From Azospirillum humicireducens (GTDB lineage Bacteria > Pseudomonadota > Alphaproteobacteria > Azospirillales > Azospirillaceae): a DNA stretch of 64,000 bases. The translations under genes were made by a program, and so were the position numbers. The notes under the pieces were generated by a model. It saw only the letters and a program-made list of their open reading frames with translations. It did no database searches and had not been told where the DNA came from. This document shows, piece by piece, positions 27,706 through 37,556 of this stretch (its first letter is position 1; the number at the start of each line of letters is the position of its first letter). The stretch is taken from positions 1,418,501 to 1,482,500 of the forward strand of contig NZ_CP015285.1 of the NCBI RefSeq assembly GCF_001639105.2. Direction: 5' to 3'.

Positions 27706-29778
27706 ATGACCTCGCTTCTGAAAGCCATCGACCGCCTGCTCGGCAATATGCGCGTCATGCGGAAGCTGGCTCTCGCCCTGTCAATTCCGATGGCGGGCGT
27801 GGTCGTGACATCCTCGCTGCTCGTCTGGGACCAGTGGCAGGCAAGCCGCCGCGCCGACGATCTGGCGTCCGTCACCCGGCTGTCCGTCGGTATGACGAAT
27901 CTCGTGCACGAGCTTCAGAAGGAGCGCGGCTCGTCATCGGTGTTTCTCAGCGGCAAGCTGGACGAGGACCGGCGACGCATGGAAACGGTGCGCACGGCAT
28001 CGGATGGCAAGCTGACGGAGTTGATGCCGCAGTTCGCCGCCGCGCGCATCCGCGATCCCCATGTGGCCGCGGCGATCACCAACGCCCGCGACGCATTGTC
28101 GCAGCTTGCCGGTCTGCGCAACGGTGTGAACGCCATGACGCAGTCGCCGTTGGAAACCGTGGCGAGCTATACGGCCATGATCCGTAAGCTGCTGGACGCC
28201 GCCGGTCAGGCCCGCACGATGTCCAACGACGGCGACCAGTTGCGCGCCGCCGATGCCATGGTTTCCCTGTCGGAAGCGAAGGAACGGCTCGGGCAGCAGC
28301 GTGCGGTCGGCGGCGCCGCCTTCCGCAAGGACCGGTTCCCGGCTGACGCACATGAGCGGTTCATCGAGCTGACCGGCGAATACAAGGCGCTGATGTCCGG
28401 CCTGAAGGCCAAGATGACGGACGAGGAAGCGGCCTTCTTCGACCGGACCGTCTCCGGCAGCGTCGTGGATGAAGTGGAGCGAATGCGCCGGATCGGCGTG
28501 GCCTCCGCCTATGGCGCGGGAAACCAGGGGGTGGATGCCGGCAAGTGGTTCGACGCCATCACCGTCACCATCGATATGCTGCGCACCGTCGAGAAGCGGG
28601 TGGCCGACGACCTGATCGCGCTCGCCAGCCGTGACGTCCGCAACTCGATGGCCCGCCTGTCCGGTGTGATCGCCGGGGTGGCCGCTCTGCTGGTGGCGAT
28701 GACGCTGATCGCCGTGCTGGTCGCCCGCAACATCACCCGTCCGATCGCCCGTCTGAACTCGGACATGGCGCGGATGGAGGCGGGTGAGCGCGACCTGACC
28801 ATCGGTGGGTCAGATCGCACCGACGAGCTGGGCGCCATGGCCCGCCGCCTGGATCAGTTCCGCCTGAGCCTGGCCGAGGCCGACCGGCTCGCCGCCGAAC
28901 AGCGGCGACAGCAGGAGGACCGCCTGCGCGAAGCCGAGCGGCTGGAGGGGCTGGTGGCCGAGTTCGACCGGCACATCGAATCGGTGTCCGAACGGCTGGC
29001 CGGAGCGGCCTCCGGCCTGCGCGGCAATGCCGAGCAGATGAGCCGCATCGCCTCCAACACGGAAGAGCGTGTGCTGTCGGTCGCCCGCGCATCCGAAGGC
29101 GCGTCCAGCAACGTCCAGGCGGTCGCCGCCGCGACGGAGGAGCTGACCGCCTCCATCGCCGAGATCGGGCGCCAGATGGCGGGCTCGACCGTAATGGCGG
29201 AACAGGCCGTCACCGACGTGCGCCACACCGCGGACGTGATCGCCGATCTCAGCGATGCCGCGCAACAGGTTGGCGAGATCGTGCGGATGATCACCGAGAT
29301 CGCCAGCCAGACCAACCTTCTCGCCCTCAACGCCACCATCGAGGCCGCGCGGGCCGGAGAGGCCGGCAAGGGCTTTGCCGTCGTGGCACAGGAGGTGAAG
29401 CAACTGGCGAACCAAACGGCCAAGGCCACGGGAGACATCACCGCCAAGGTCGCCGAAATCCAATCCGCCACCGGCCAGACCGTGCAGGCCATCGGCGCCA
29501 TCGGCAAAGTCGTCACCAGCATCGAGGAGAACATCTCCGCCGTCGCCGCCGCAGTTGAGGAACAGAACGCCGCGACCGCCGAAATCGGCCGCAATGTCCG
29601 GCAGGCGGCTGACGGCACCGATCAGGTTTCCCACAATGCCGCCCTGGTCAGCACCGAAGCCGGCCGCGCCGGAGCCATGGCGAAGGAGGTGCTGTCGATG
29701 GCCGACGCCCTCAAGCAAAACGCCGACAGCCTGCGCAGCGACGTGGCGGCCTTCATCGGACAGATCCGGGCGGCGTAG
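27706..29778 (+). CDS. Methyl-accepting chemotaxis protein with NIT sensor domain
   Basis: 690-aa inner-membrane chemoreceptor. Order: transmembrane segment 1 (about residues 20-42), periplasmic NIT (nitrate/nitrite-sensing type) domain marked by [16 protein letters not shown] and its helical repeat, transmembrane segment 2 (about 318-342, [24 protein letters not shown]), HAMP linker ([19 protein letters not shown]), coiled coil, and the MCP signalling domain with the hairpin tip [22 protein letters not shown]. It signals to CheA/CheW. NIT domains of this kind have been proposed to sense nitrate or nitrite; the ligand is not proven here. Nitrate chemotaxis would fit an Azospirillum-like organism that respires nitrate. 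Confidence 0.93.
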   Translation: MTSLLKAIDRLLGNMRVMRKLALALSIPMAGVVVTSSLLVWDQWQASRRADDLASVTRLSVGMTNLVHELQKERGSSSVFLSGKLDEDRRRMETVRTASDGKLTELMPQFAAARIRDPHVAAAITNARDALSQLAGLRNGVNAMTQSPLETVASYTAMIRKLLDAAGQARTMSNDGDQLRAADAMVSLSEAKERLGQQRAVGGAAFRKDRFPADAHERFIELTGEYKALMSGLKAKMTDEEAAFFDRTVSGSVVDEVERMRRIGVASAYGAGNQGVDAGKWFDAITVTIDMLRTVEKRVADDLIALASRDVRNSMARLSGVIAGVAALLVAMTLIAVLVARNITRPIARLNSDMARMEAGERDLTIGGSDRTDELGAMARRLDQFRLSLAEADRLAAEQRRQQEDRLREAERLEGLVAEFDRHIESVSERLAGAASGLRGNAEQMSRIASNTEERVLSVARASEGASSNVQAVAAATEELTASIAEIGRQMAGSTVMAEQAVTDVRHTADVIADLSDAAQQVGEIVRMITEIASQTNLLALNATIEAARAGEAGKGFAVVAQEVKQLANQTAKATGDITAKVAEIQSATGQTVQAIGAIGKVVTSIEENISAVAAAVEEQNAATAEIGRNVRQAADGTDQVSHNAALVSTEAGRAGAMAKEVLSMADALKQNADSLRSDVAAFIGQIRAA

Positions 29779-29832
29779 GGGAATGGATGGGGCTGGATGA
29801 CCGTGGTGAAGGCTCGTCGCTGACTGCCGGCC

Positions 29833-30957
29833 TCACCCCCGCCCCGCCTCGCCGGCCTTGGCATATTTCCGCTTCGCCACCTCCAGCGACGCCAGCAGCT
29901 GCTGCCCGGTGGCGCCGCCGTCGCCGCTGACGCGTCCGGTCATCACCGCCTTGATCGCATCGACATGGGCCTTGAACAGCAGATGCTCGTTGGCGGTCAC
30001 CGCGGTCAGGCCGCCGCGGGTGGCCTCGTAGAGCGACTTGGCGATGTGGGTGATCAGCGGATAGCCGAAGATGCCCCCCTGCCCGCGCATCTCATGGGCG
30101 GAGCGGTTGACCTGTGCCAGCAGGCCGGACACGGCGTCCGGCTCGCGCGGCAGACGGTCGACGCGGCGGCCCATTTCCTCCACCTCCGCCCCGATCCAGA
30201 CGGCATAGTCGCCGGCCCGGTTCAGGATCTCCTCCTCCGCCGCGGCCAGCACCTCCGGCGGCAGGGTAGGAACCGGGTCGCGCGGAGCGAGGCCGACCTT
30301 GGCGCCCAGCCGGTTGGGCAGGTCGAAATAGATCACCGGGAAGCGGTCGATTCCGCGCGCCTTCGATGCGCTGTGCACCACCAGGATTTCCGATGGCGCG
30401 GTCGTACGGCAATCCATGGCGACCGGCTTGTCGGTGCGGCGGCGGTCCGGGCCGAAATACCCCTTGGCCAGAACGAAGCGGCGCGGCCGGGCAATGGCGA
30501 ACAGAAGCCGGCTGGCGATGGTGTGCGCCGAAAAGGGCTTGGCGATGAAGTCGGTGGCGCCCAGATCGCGGGCCTGTTCCACATACTGTCGGTCGGCCGC
30601 ACCCGATAGCATCAGGACCGGCAGGAACTTGTCCGGGCTCTTCGGGCTGTAGCGGATCCAGCGCAGCAGCATCAGCCCGTTCACCTCGGGCATCACCAGA
30701 TCGGACAGGATCAGGTCGACCGGGGCGGTCCCTGGCGGCAGGGCAGCGCGGCGTTCCTCCAGCCATCGGATGGCGTCGGCGCCGCTCGCCGCCCCCTCAA
30801 CCCGGCCGACACCGATGGCGCGCAGGGTGGCGGTCAGGACCGCGCGGATGAAGCCGCTGTCCTCCACCACAAGGACGGAGAGAAGTTCGAGCTTCGGCTG
30901 GGTCATCGCCATCTGATTGGCGCCATCTGCTTGGTAGAAAGGTCCATATCCCCGCAT
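29833..30957 (-). CDS. Response regulator receiver protein with C-terminal Hpt-like domain
   Basis: 374-aa two-module signalling protein. Residues 24-155 form a receiver domain: acidic pocket VVEDS, phosphoacceptor Asp86 in LILSDLVMP, and Lys in FIAKPFSAHT. A 60-residue linker with FGPDRRR (a motif common after Azospirillum CheY-like receivers) leads to a helical C-terminal part with NRSAHEMRGQGGIFGYPLITHIAKSL, which matches an Hpt domain; His288 would be the phosphoacceptor. No output DNA-binding domain is present, so it may act as a phosphorelay intermediate. The ATG at 30957 has AAGG eight bases upstream. It is convergent with the chemoreceptor gene, so a joint chemotaxis role is possible but unproven. 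Confidence 0.82.
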   Translation of the reverse strand: MRGYGPFYQADGANQMAMTQPKLELLSVLVVEDSGFIRAVLTATLRAIGVGRVEGAASGADAIRWLEERRAALPPGTAPVDLILSDLVMPEVNGLMLLRWIRYSPKSPDKFLPVLMLSGAADRQYVEQARDLGATDFIAKPFSAHTIASRLLFAIARPRRFVLAKGYFGPDRRRTDKPVAMDCRTTAPSEILVVHSASKARGIDRFPVIYFDLPNRLGAKVGLAPRDPVPTLPPEVLAAAEEEILNRAGDYAVWIGAEVEEMGRRVDRLPREPDAVSGLLAQVNRSAHEMRGQGGIFGYPLITHIAKSLYEATRGGLTAVTANEHLLFKAHVDAIKAVMTGRVSGDGGATGQQLLASLEVAKRKYAKAGEAGRG

Positions 30958-31101
30958 TCATCACGCCTTGTTCTTGCACAGCCACGCAGCTTTGGCGAGA
31001 GGCAAGCGTGGGAGGGAAGCTGGGCGAGACAGAAGGCGCCGCCGCGGTTACCTTCCGCCGGGCAAACAGACGCCCCAACCAACAACGAGAGGAATCGCCC
31101 G

Positions 31102-31674
31102 ATGCCGCAGCCCGATCACGTCATGGCCCTGCCCCTGCCGGAAAAGCCGGAACTCGACCCCGACATGCAGGCGCTGTTCGACAAGTGCGTGGAGAAGCTG
31201 GGCTTCGTCCCCAACGTGCTCCAGGCCTACAGCCTGCGGCCGAAGAAGCTGCGCAATTTCGCCATGTTCTATAACGAGCTGATGCTGGGTGAGAGCGGGC
31301 TCAGCAAGCTGGAGCGGGAGATGATCGCGGTCGTCGTGTCATCGGCCAACCACTGCTATTACTGCCTCGTCGCCCATGGTCAGGCGGTGCGCAAGCTGTC
31401 CGGAGACCCTGAACTGGGCGAAATGCTGGTCGCGAACTATCGCGTCGCCCCGCTGGAACCGCGCCGGCGCGCCATGCTCGACTTCGCCTGGAAGCTGACG
31501 AAGGAGCCGATGTCGGTTGGCGAGCCCGACCGCGAGGCCCTGCGCGCCGTGGGATTCAGCGCGGAGGACATCTTCGACATTGCCGATACGGTCGGCTTCT
31601 ACAACATGTCCAACCGTGTCGCGACCGCGGTGGACATGATCCCCAACCGCGAGTACCACAGCCAGGACCGTTAA
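31102..31674 (+). CDS. AhpD/CMD-family peroxidase-related protein
   Basis: 190-aa carboxymuconolactone decarboxylase (AhpD-like) protein of the peroxidase-related subgroup. The redox motif is NHCYYCLVAHG with Cys85, Cys88 and His92, and the family helix LSKLEREMIAVVVSSANH precedes it. Such proteins reduce peroxides or act as redox relays. ATG 31102 has AGAGGA eight bases upstream; the frame continues upstream only as antisense of the REC-Hpt gene leader. It lies between the divergent REC-Hpt gene and sppA, 57 bases from the latter. Confidence 0.87.
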   Translation: MPQPDHVMALPLPEKPELDPDMQALFDKCVEKLGFVPNVLQAYSLRPKKLRNFAMFYNELMLGESGLSKLEREMIAVVVSSANHCYYCLVAHGQAVRKLSGDPELGEMLVANYRVAPLEPRRRAMLDFAWKLTKEPMSVGEPDREALRAVGFSAEDIFDIADTVGFYNMSNRVATAVDMIPNREYHSQDR

Positions 31675-31731
31675 CGCCGATTCTTCAGCGCCGGTCGTCC
31701 GGCACCACCGAGGCCACACAGGGTTGGAATC

Positions 31732-33483
31732 ATGAGGATCGTCCGCTTCTTCGTGCGACTGTTCGCCGTCATCGGCTTCCTGCTGGTGGCCGGGGCGGTG
31801 GCGGTGGTGGTGCTGGCCGTCCGCCACGAACCCGCCCTGCCCGACGCGGTGGTGCTGGAACTCGATCTGACCAAGCCGCTGGCCGAAAGCGAAAGCGGCA
31901 GGATCGGCAGCTTCTTCGAGCACCAGACGACCCTGCGCGAGGTGCTCGACGCGCTGGACGGCGGCCGGCGCGACCCCAAGGTGAAGGGCGTGCTGGCCCG
32001 CTTCGGTGACGACAGCATCGGCTTCGCCCAGACGCAGGAGTTGCGGGCGGCCATCGAGCGCTTCCGCGCCTCCGGCCGCTTCGCCGTCGCCTTTGCGGAG
32101 GAGTATGGCGGGGGCGGGCCGGGCAACCGCTCCTACCTGCTGGCCAGCGCGTTCGACGAGGTGTGGCTGCAGCCGCTCGGCACGCTGGGCATCACCGGCC
32201 TGTCGGTGGAACTGCCATTCGCCCGCGACGCCTTCGAACAGCTGGGCGTGCAGCCGCAATTCGCCCAGCGCGAGGAATACAAGAGCTTCGCCGATACCTT
32301 CACCAAGTCCGGCATGACCCCGGCCAACCGCGAGATGATGGAGGCGCTGGTCGCCGACCTCACCCGGCAGCTGGTCGACGGCATCGCCACCAGCCGGCGC
32401 CTCGCTCCCGCCGCCGTGCGGACGGCCATGGACAATGCGCCGCTGCTGAGTCGCGAGGCGCTGGACCGGAAGCTGGTCGACCGGCTCGGCTATGCCGACG
32501 AGGCGCGCGACGAGGCGCTGAAGCGGGCCGGCGCCGGGGCGGAACTGGTGGAGCCGTTCGACTATCTGTCGGTGGCCGGCGGCCCCAACGACACCGGCCC
32601 GACCATCGCGCTGATCCACGCCGTCGGAACCATCACCGGCGGCAAGAGCGAAAAGCCGGCGCTGGGCGAGGTCGCCGCCGGATCCGAGACCATCGTCGAA
32701 GCCATCGAGGAGGCGGCGGACGACCCCGACGTGCGCGCCATCCTGTTCCGCATCGACAGCGGCGGCGGCTCCGTCTCCGCGTCGGAGGCGATCCGGCGGG
32801 CGCTGGTCAAGGCGCGCCAGAACGGCAAGCCGGTGATCGCCAGCATGGGCGACGCCGCCGCGTCCGGGGGCTATTGGATCGCGCTGGCGGCCGACCGCAT
32901 CGTCGCCTCGCCCGCCACCGTCACCGGCTCCATCGGCGTCGTCGCCGGCAAGTTCGGCGTTGCCGGCCTTTCCGACAAGCTGGGCGTCCATTGGGACCGC
33001 GTGCAGGGCGCCCGCAACGCCGGCCTGTGGTCGCCCGTGCGCCCCTTCGACGCCAGCGGGACGGAGCGGCTGAACGCCATCCTCGACGACACCTACGCCA
33101 ACTTCCTGCAGCGGGTCGCCGAAGCCCGCCGCATGTCGCCGGATCAGGCGCGCAACGTCGCCAAGGGGCGGGTGTGGACCGGCGCGCAGGCACGCGAACT
33201 CGGCCTCGTCGACGAGTTGGGCGGGCAGGAACAGGCGCTGACCCTGGCCCGCACCGCCGCCAGACTGTCCCCGGACGCCGCGGTGACGCTGACCCCCTTC
33301 CCGCCGCCGAAATCCGTGACCGACCAGTTGATGGAGCTGATGTCCGGCCGCGGCGAACTGGTCGGCGCCATGGCCGCTGTGGCGGAACTGCGCCCCCTGC
33401 TGGCCCAGTTGCGGCCCCTGATCGCCGCCGTCCAGGGCGATGGCGTCCAGGCCCGCATGCCGGCGATGACTCTTGAGCGTTGA
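31732..33483 (+). CDS. sppA: Signal peptide peptidase SppA, 67K type
   Basis: Membrane-anchored serine protease that degrades cleaved signal peptides, 583 aa with the tandem repeat layout of the long SppA form. N-terminal anchor at residues 10-31. The lysine base is Lys184 (REEYKSFAD) in the N-terminal half and the nucleophile is Ser378 in GDAAASGGYWIA of the C-terminal half, giving the split Ser-Lys dyad across subunits. Other family segments: FRIDSGGGSVSASE and VTGSIGVV. It lies upstream of the ABC-F gene with about 70 bases between. Confidence 0.93.
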   Translation: MRIVRFFVRLFAVIGFLLVAGAVAVVVLAVRHEPALPDAVVLELDLTKPLAESESGRIGSFFEHQTTLREVLDALDGGRRDPKVKGVLARFGDDSIGFAQTQELRAAIERFRASGRFAVAFAEEYGGGGPGNRSYLLASAFDEVWLQPLGTLGITGLSVELPFARDAFEQLGVQPQFAQREEYKSFADTFTKSGMTPANREMMEALVADLTRQLVDGIATSRRLAPAAVRTAMDNAPLLSREALDRKLVDRLGYADEARDEALKRAGAGAELVEPFDYLSVAGGPNDTGPTIALIHAVGTITGGKSEKPALGEVAAGSETIVEAIEEAADDPDVRAILFRIDSGGGSVSASEAIRRALVKARQNGKPVIASMGDAAASGGYWIALAADRIVASPATVTGSIGVVAGKFGVAGLSDKLGVHWDRVQGARNAGLWSPVRPFDASGTERLNAILDDTYANFLQRVAEARRMSPDQARNVAKGRVWTGAQARELGLVDELGGQEQALTLARTAARLSPDAAVTLTPFPPPKSVTDQLMELMSGRGELVGAMAAVAELRPLLAQLRPLIAAVQGDGVQARMPAMTLER

Positions 33484-33552
33484 GGACAAAGCCGTGCCAA
33501 TCGGCGGGCCCCGCTTCAAATCCGCGGGGTCCCGTGCTACATCCTCGCCGCT

Positions 33553-35448
33553 ATGCTGCACATCAATGACCTGACCTTCCGCTTCGGCGGCCGAGTGTTG
33601 TTCGACCACGCCACCGCGGTCGTGCCCAAGGGGCACCGCGTGGCGCTGGTCGGGCGCAACGGCACCGGCAAGTCCACCCTGCTGAAGCTGATCTCGGGCC
33701 AGCTGCAGACCGATGCCGGCGCGGTCACGCTGCCGGCCGGCATGCGGATGGGCATGGTGGCGCAGGAGGCCCCCAGCGGCCCGACCTTGCTGATCGACGC
33801 CGTGCTGGCCGCCGATACCGAACGCACCGCCCTGCTGGCGGAAGCGGAGACGGCGACCGACCCGATGCGGATCGGCGAGATCCACGCAAGGCTCGCCGAC
33901 ATCGAGGCGCATTCGGCCCCGTCGCGCGCGGCACAGGTCCTCTCCGGCCTGGGCTTCGACGCCGAGGCGCAGCAACGGCCCTGCTCCGACTTCTCCGGCG
34001 GCTGGCGGATGCGCGTGGCGCTGGCCGGCGTGCTGTTCTCCCGCCCCGACCTGCTGCTGCTGGACGAGCCGACCAACCACCTCGACCTCGAAGCCACCAT
34101 CTGGCTCGAGGGCTATCTGAAGAACTACCCGCACACGATCCTGCTGGTCAGCCACGACCGTGAGCTTCTGAACGCGGTGCCCACCACCACGATCCACATC
34201 GACCAGGGCAAGCTCGTCACCTACAGCGGCAATTACGACCAATTCCTGGCGCAGCGCCGCGCCAACCAGGAGCGCCTCGCCTCCATGGCCGCCAAGCAGG
34301 AGGCGCGCCGCAAGCACATGATGTCCTATGTCGACCGCTTCCGCTTCAAGGCCAGCAAGGCCCGTCAGGCGCAGAGCCGCCTGAAGCTGCTGGAGAAGAT
34401 GGAGTCGATCACGCTGATGGAGGACGATCCCGAGGTCGTCTTCAACTTCCCGCCGCCCGACGAGCTGGCGCCGCCGCTGATCGCGCTTGAGGGGGTGAGC
34501 ATCGGCTATGGCGACAAGGTCATCCTGCGCCGCGTCAACCTGCGCATCGACATGGAGGACCGCATCGGCCTCCTGGGCGCCAACGGCAACGGCAAGTCGA
34601 CGCTGGTCAAGCTGCTGGCCAACCGGCTGCAGCCGATGGCCGGCGAGATGCGGCGGTCGTCCAAGCTGCGCATCGGCTATTTCGCCCAGCACCAGGCCGA
34701 GGAGCTGGATCTGTCGCTGACGCCGATCCAGCAGACCCAGCGCATCATGCCGCTGGCGCTGGAGGAGAAGGTCCGCGCCCATCTCGGCCGCTTCGGCTTC
34801 CCGCAGGCCAAGGCGGAGACCAAGATCGCCAGCCTGTCGGGCGGCGAGAAGGCGCGGCTGCTGCTGGCGCTGATGAGCCGGGAAGTCCCGCACATCCTGA
34901 TGCTGGACGAACCGACCAACCATCTGGACATCGACAGCCGCGAAGCCCTGATCGAGGCGATCAACGACTTCCCCGGCGCCGTCATCATCATCAGCCACGA
35001 CCCGCACCTGATCGAGATGACCGTCGACCGGCTGCTGCTGGTTGCCGACGGCACGGTGCAGAGCTATGACGGCGACCTGGACGATTACCGCCGCTACCTT
35101 CTGGACCGCGCCAAGGCGGAACGTGCGGTGGCGAAAGGCGGCCTGGACCGCGACGCCGGCCCGAACAAGAAGGACCAGCGCCGCGCCGCCGCCGAGGCGC
35201 GCACCGCGCTCGCCCCGCTGAAGCGCAAGGCGACCGATGCGGAAGCGCTGGTGAACAAGCTGAGCGAGGAAAAGCGCAAGATCGAGGCGAAGATGGCCGA
35301 CCCCGCCCTCTACACCGGCCCGTCGGACAAGCTGACGAAGCTGCAGATCGATCTCGGCACGGTGGAGAAGAAGCTGGCGACCGCCGAGGAATGCTGGCTG
35401 GAGGCCCTCGAAGCCTACGAGAGCGCCGCGGCGGAGGCCGGCGTTTGA
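33553..35448 (+). CDS. ABC-F family ATPase
   Basis: 631-aa soluble protein with two ABC cassettes and no transmembrane part, the ABC-F plan (YheS/Uup/EttA group), which binds ribosomes. First cassette: Walker A GRNGTGKS at 34-41, signature FSGGWRMRVALA, Walker B LLLLDEPTNHLD. Second: GANGNGKS, LSGGEKARLLLAL, HILMLDEPTNHLD. The linker between them (residues about 235-290, KQEARRKHMMSYVDRFRFKASKARQAQSR) is the P-site tRNA-interacting motif region. A charged C-terminal coiled coil (LKRKATDAEALVNKLSEEKRKIEAK) follows. Its stop is overlapped by the TTG start of the exoD gene. Confidence 0.93.
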   Translation: MLHINDLTFRFGGRVLFDHATAVVPKGHRVALVGRNGTGKSTLLKLISGQLQTDAGAVTLPAGMRMGMVAQEAPSGPTLLIDAVLAADTERTALLAEAETATDPMRIGEIHARLADIEAHSAPSRAAQVLSGLGFDAEAQQRPCSDFSGGWRMRVALAGVLFSRPDLLLLDEPTNHLDLEATIWLEGYLKNYPHTILLVSHDRELLNAVPTTTIHIDQGKLVTYSGNYDQFLAQRRANQERLASMAAKQEARRKHMMSYVDRFRFKASKARQAQSRLKLLEKMESITLMEDDPEVVFNFPPPDELAPPLIALEGVSIGYGDKVILRRVNLRIDMEDRIGLLGANGNGKSTLVKLLANRLQPMAGEMRRSSKLRIGYFAQHQAEELDLSLTPIQQTQRIMPLALEEKVRAHLGRFGFPQAKAETKIASLSGGEKARLLLALMSREVPHILMLDEPTNHLDIDSREALIEAINDFPGAVIIISHDPHLIEMTVDRLLLVADGTVQSYDGDLDDYRRYLLDRAKAERAVAKGGLDRDAGPNKKDQRRAAAEARTALAPLKRKATDAEALVNKLSEEKRKIEAKMADPALYTGPSDKLTKLQIDLGTVEKKLATAEECWLEALEAYESAAAEAGV

Positions 35449-36164
35449 ACGCCCGCCGGCACATTGACGACGCCGGAGGCGATGCGTTGGACCGGGAGGC
35501 GCTGGAACACGAGCCGCAGCGGGACGGCACCATCGCCCTGCCGGCGACCTGCACCGAGGTGGAGGAGGAACGCACCTCCGACGTTTTGGCCCGCTTCCGC
35601 GCCAATTTGCCGCCGGGACGGGTCACGTTGGGCGACCTGATCCGGGCGCTGGGCGACCGCTCGCTCGGCACCATCCTGCTGGCGCTGTCGCTGCCCACCA
35701 TCGCCCCGGTGCCGCTGGGCGTGTCCTGCCTGTTCGACCTGCCCATCGTGCTCTACACCGCCCAGCTCGCCTTCGGGCGGCGCGGGGCGGGGCTGCCGGA
35801 CTGGCTGCTGCGCCGCTCCATCGGCACGGGGCTGGCCGCCCGCACGCTGGACGCCGCCATGCCGCGGCTGGTGTGGATCGAACGGATGCTGAAGCCGCGG
35901 CTTCACCGCCTTGCCCGCATCGACCAGGAACGCTGGTTCGGACTGCTGCTGTTCATCCTGACGCTGACCTGCATCATCCCGCTGCCGCTGACCGGCTGGC
36001 TGCCGGGCTTCGCGCTTGTGTTGATCTCCCTCGGCCTGATCGAGCGCGACGGTGGCGCCATCGGCGTCGGGCTGGGGCTGACCGTGGCGGCGCTGGTGTT
36101 TTTGACGCTGGTGGCGAGCAGCCTGTCATACGCAGGTCACCAACTTCTGGCAGCAACGCTGTAG
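35445..36164 (+). CDS. ExoD family exopolysaccharide synthesis protein
   Basis: 239-aa integral membrane protein of the ExoD family. The conserved core is TLGDLIRALGDRSLGTILLALSLPTIAPVPLG followed by several hydrophobic spans (residues about 70-100, 165-190, 195-232). ExoD of rhizobia affects exopolysaccharide production and alkaline tolerance. No ATG fits: TTG at 35445 is proposed, because GGAGG lies six bases upstream and the codon overlaps the ABC-F stop by four bases (TTGA), implying translational coupling. The first 45 residues are charged and probably cytosolic. Confidence 0.82.
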   Translation: MNARRHIDDAGGDALDREALEHEPQRDGTIALPATCTEVEEERTSDVLARFRANLPPGRVTLGDLIRALGDRSLGTILLALSLPTIAPVPLGVSCLFDLPIVLYTAQLAFGRRGAGLPDWLLRRSIGTGLAARTLDAAMPRLVWIERMLKPRLHRLARIDQERWFGLLLFILTLTCIIPLPLTGWLPGFALVLISLGLIERDGGAIGVGLGLTVAALVFLTLVASSLSYAGHQLLAATL

Positions 36165-36207
36165 CAGGGCGGTCGCCGACGGGCCGTCCCGACACAGGGA
36201 GGCTCCG

Positions 36208-36789
36208 ATGACCGACACGGCACCCGCCCCGCTTGCAGAATCCTGGCTGTTCTTCCGCCGCTGGCTGGCCGACCCCTGGGCAATGGGCTCCATCGCCCCA
36301 TCCTCCCGATCCCTGCGCCGCCGCATCACCCGCGAGATCCGCTGCGATGCGGACGAGGTGGTGGTGGAGTTCGGCGGCGGTACCGGTCCGATCACCGCCG
36401 CGATCCTCGAGTCCGGCATTCCGGCAGACCGCCTGTTCAGCTTCGAGCTCGACCAGGATCTCGCCCGTCATCTGCGGCAGCGCTGCCCCGCCGTGACCGT
36501 GCTGGCCGAGGATTGCCGCAAGGCGCCGGACCTGTTGGGCGAGTCGCTGTGCGGCAAGGTGGGCACCGTGGTGATCGGCATCCCGATGATCACCTTCCCG
36601 CTCGCCTTCCAGCGCGAGGTGTTGGACGCGACCTTCAGAATCCTGCGGCCGGGCGGCCGTTTCCTCCTCTACAGCTTCATGCCGCATTCACCCCTGGACC
36701 GGGCGGCGCTGGGGCTTGAAGGCCGAAGGCTGGCCTTCACCCTGCAAAACCTGCCGCCCGCGTCCGTCTGGGGTTATTGGCGCGTCTGA
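36208..36789 (+). CDS. PmtA-like phospholipid N-methyltransferase
   Basis: 193-aa class I SAM methyltransferase. The N-terminal FFRRWLADPWAMGSIAPSSRSLRRRI is typical of the PmtA group that methylates phosphatidylethanolamine toward phosphatidylcholine at the inner membrane. SAM-binding motifs follow: VVEFGGGTGPIT (motif I) and FELDQDLARHL, with RILRPGGRFLLYSF late. No signal peptide; association with the membrane would be through the N-terminal amphipathic helix. The ribosome-binding site ACAGGGAGG (36194-36202) is perfectly complementary over nine bases to the 5' segment of the sRNAs described at 55577-55782 and 63611-63675. Confidence 0.85.
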   Translation: MTDTAPAPLAESWLFFRRWLADPWAMGSIAPSSRSLRRRITREIRCDADEVVVEFGGGTGPITAAILESGIPADRLFSFELDQDLARHLRQRCPAVTVLAEDCRKAPDLLGESLCGKVGTVVIGIPMITFPLAFQREVLDATFRILRPGGRFLLYSFMPHSPLDRAALGLEGRRLAFTLQNLPPASVWGYWRV

Positions 36790-36805
36790 CGGCCGAAAGG
36801 CCGCG

Positions 36806-37312
36806 TCACGCCTCGCGCACCGACATATGGACATTGCCGCCGCCCTCACGATCCAGCAGGGCGGAGGCTTCCCGTTCCTGCTCGGGCGTCGTGACACGCA
36901 CCCACAGGATGACGCCGCCGGCCTCCAGGGCGCGGGTGAACTCGTCGGGCTTGGGGTGGCTGGTCAGCTCGTCCAGATAATCCTTGATCGCCGCCCCGCC
37001 GACACCGGCGGCGACCAGGGCGGCCAGCGCCGCTTCGATCGGACCGCCGACGATGGCGATCAGGCCAGCGGTGGTCAGCGGAAAGGCGTATTTCAGTTCG
37101 CCCACCAGACCGGTCAGCGCCTCGTCCCGCGGCCTGCCCTTCGGATCGGCCGCATCCAGCGAGGCGTGGCTGGCCAGCACCGACAGGTCGGCGCGGTCGA
37201 AGCCGGCGGCCAGCAGCGCGTCGACTGCTTGGTTGAAGCCGGCGCGGGTGGAAAAGAGGGCAACGACCTCCCGCACCTCGGCGGGCGCCGCGTCCTGGGT
37301 CGTTTGCGTCAT
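36806..37312 (-). CDS. General stress protein 17M-like (YflT domain) protein
   Basis: 168-aa protein starting with a YflT/17M-like domain (VREVVALFSTRAGFNQAVDALLAAGFDRADLSVLAS). The middle holds a Gly/Ala-rich stretch LTTAGLIAIVGGPIEAALAALVAAGVGG, likely a glycine-zipper membrane hairpin, followed by a short repeat of the alpha-beta domain (FTRALEAGGVILWVRVTTPEQEREASALL). ATG 37312 has GGGAGA eight bases upstream. Relatives are stress-induced in Bacillus; the role here is not known. It is convergent with the methyltransferase gene and divergent from mutS. Confidence 0.75.
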   Translation of the reverse strand: MTQTTQDAAPAEVREVVALFSTRAGFNQAVDALLAAGFDRADLSVLASHASLDAADPKGRPRDEALTGLVGELKYAFPLTTAGLIAIVGGPIEAALAALVAAGVGGAAIKDYLDELTSHPKPDEFTRALEAGGVILWVRVTTPEQEREASALLDREGGGNVHMSVREA

Positions 37313-37556
37313 GATGGCCGTCTCCCTATTTTCATGGTCGGAGTTCCGTCCGATCGCGCGGGTTCCCCCGCAAGCATCCCAACGGGGCCCTGCCCTATTG
37401 TAGCGACCGGCGGCAAGCACCAGTCAACCGCCATGGGGACGCAGCCGGAGTCGGTCATCCGCGCCCGAATGCCCCGACACCGGCCATCCCGCCTATCCCG
37501 CGGCTGCATATCCCGTGATAGGGTGCGCCCCTGAAACAACACCCATCCACCGCCGC

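Noticed and set aside
31339..35007. 1222-codon open frame on the minus strand
   Set aside because: Antisense of sppA and the ABC-F gene, which have complete motifs in the plus frame.
36777..37403. Plus-strand frames across the YflT-like gene
   Set aside because: The minus frame has a coherent domain and a GGGAGA ribosome-binding site; the plus frames do not.
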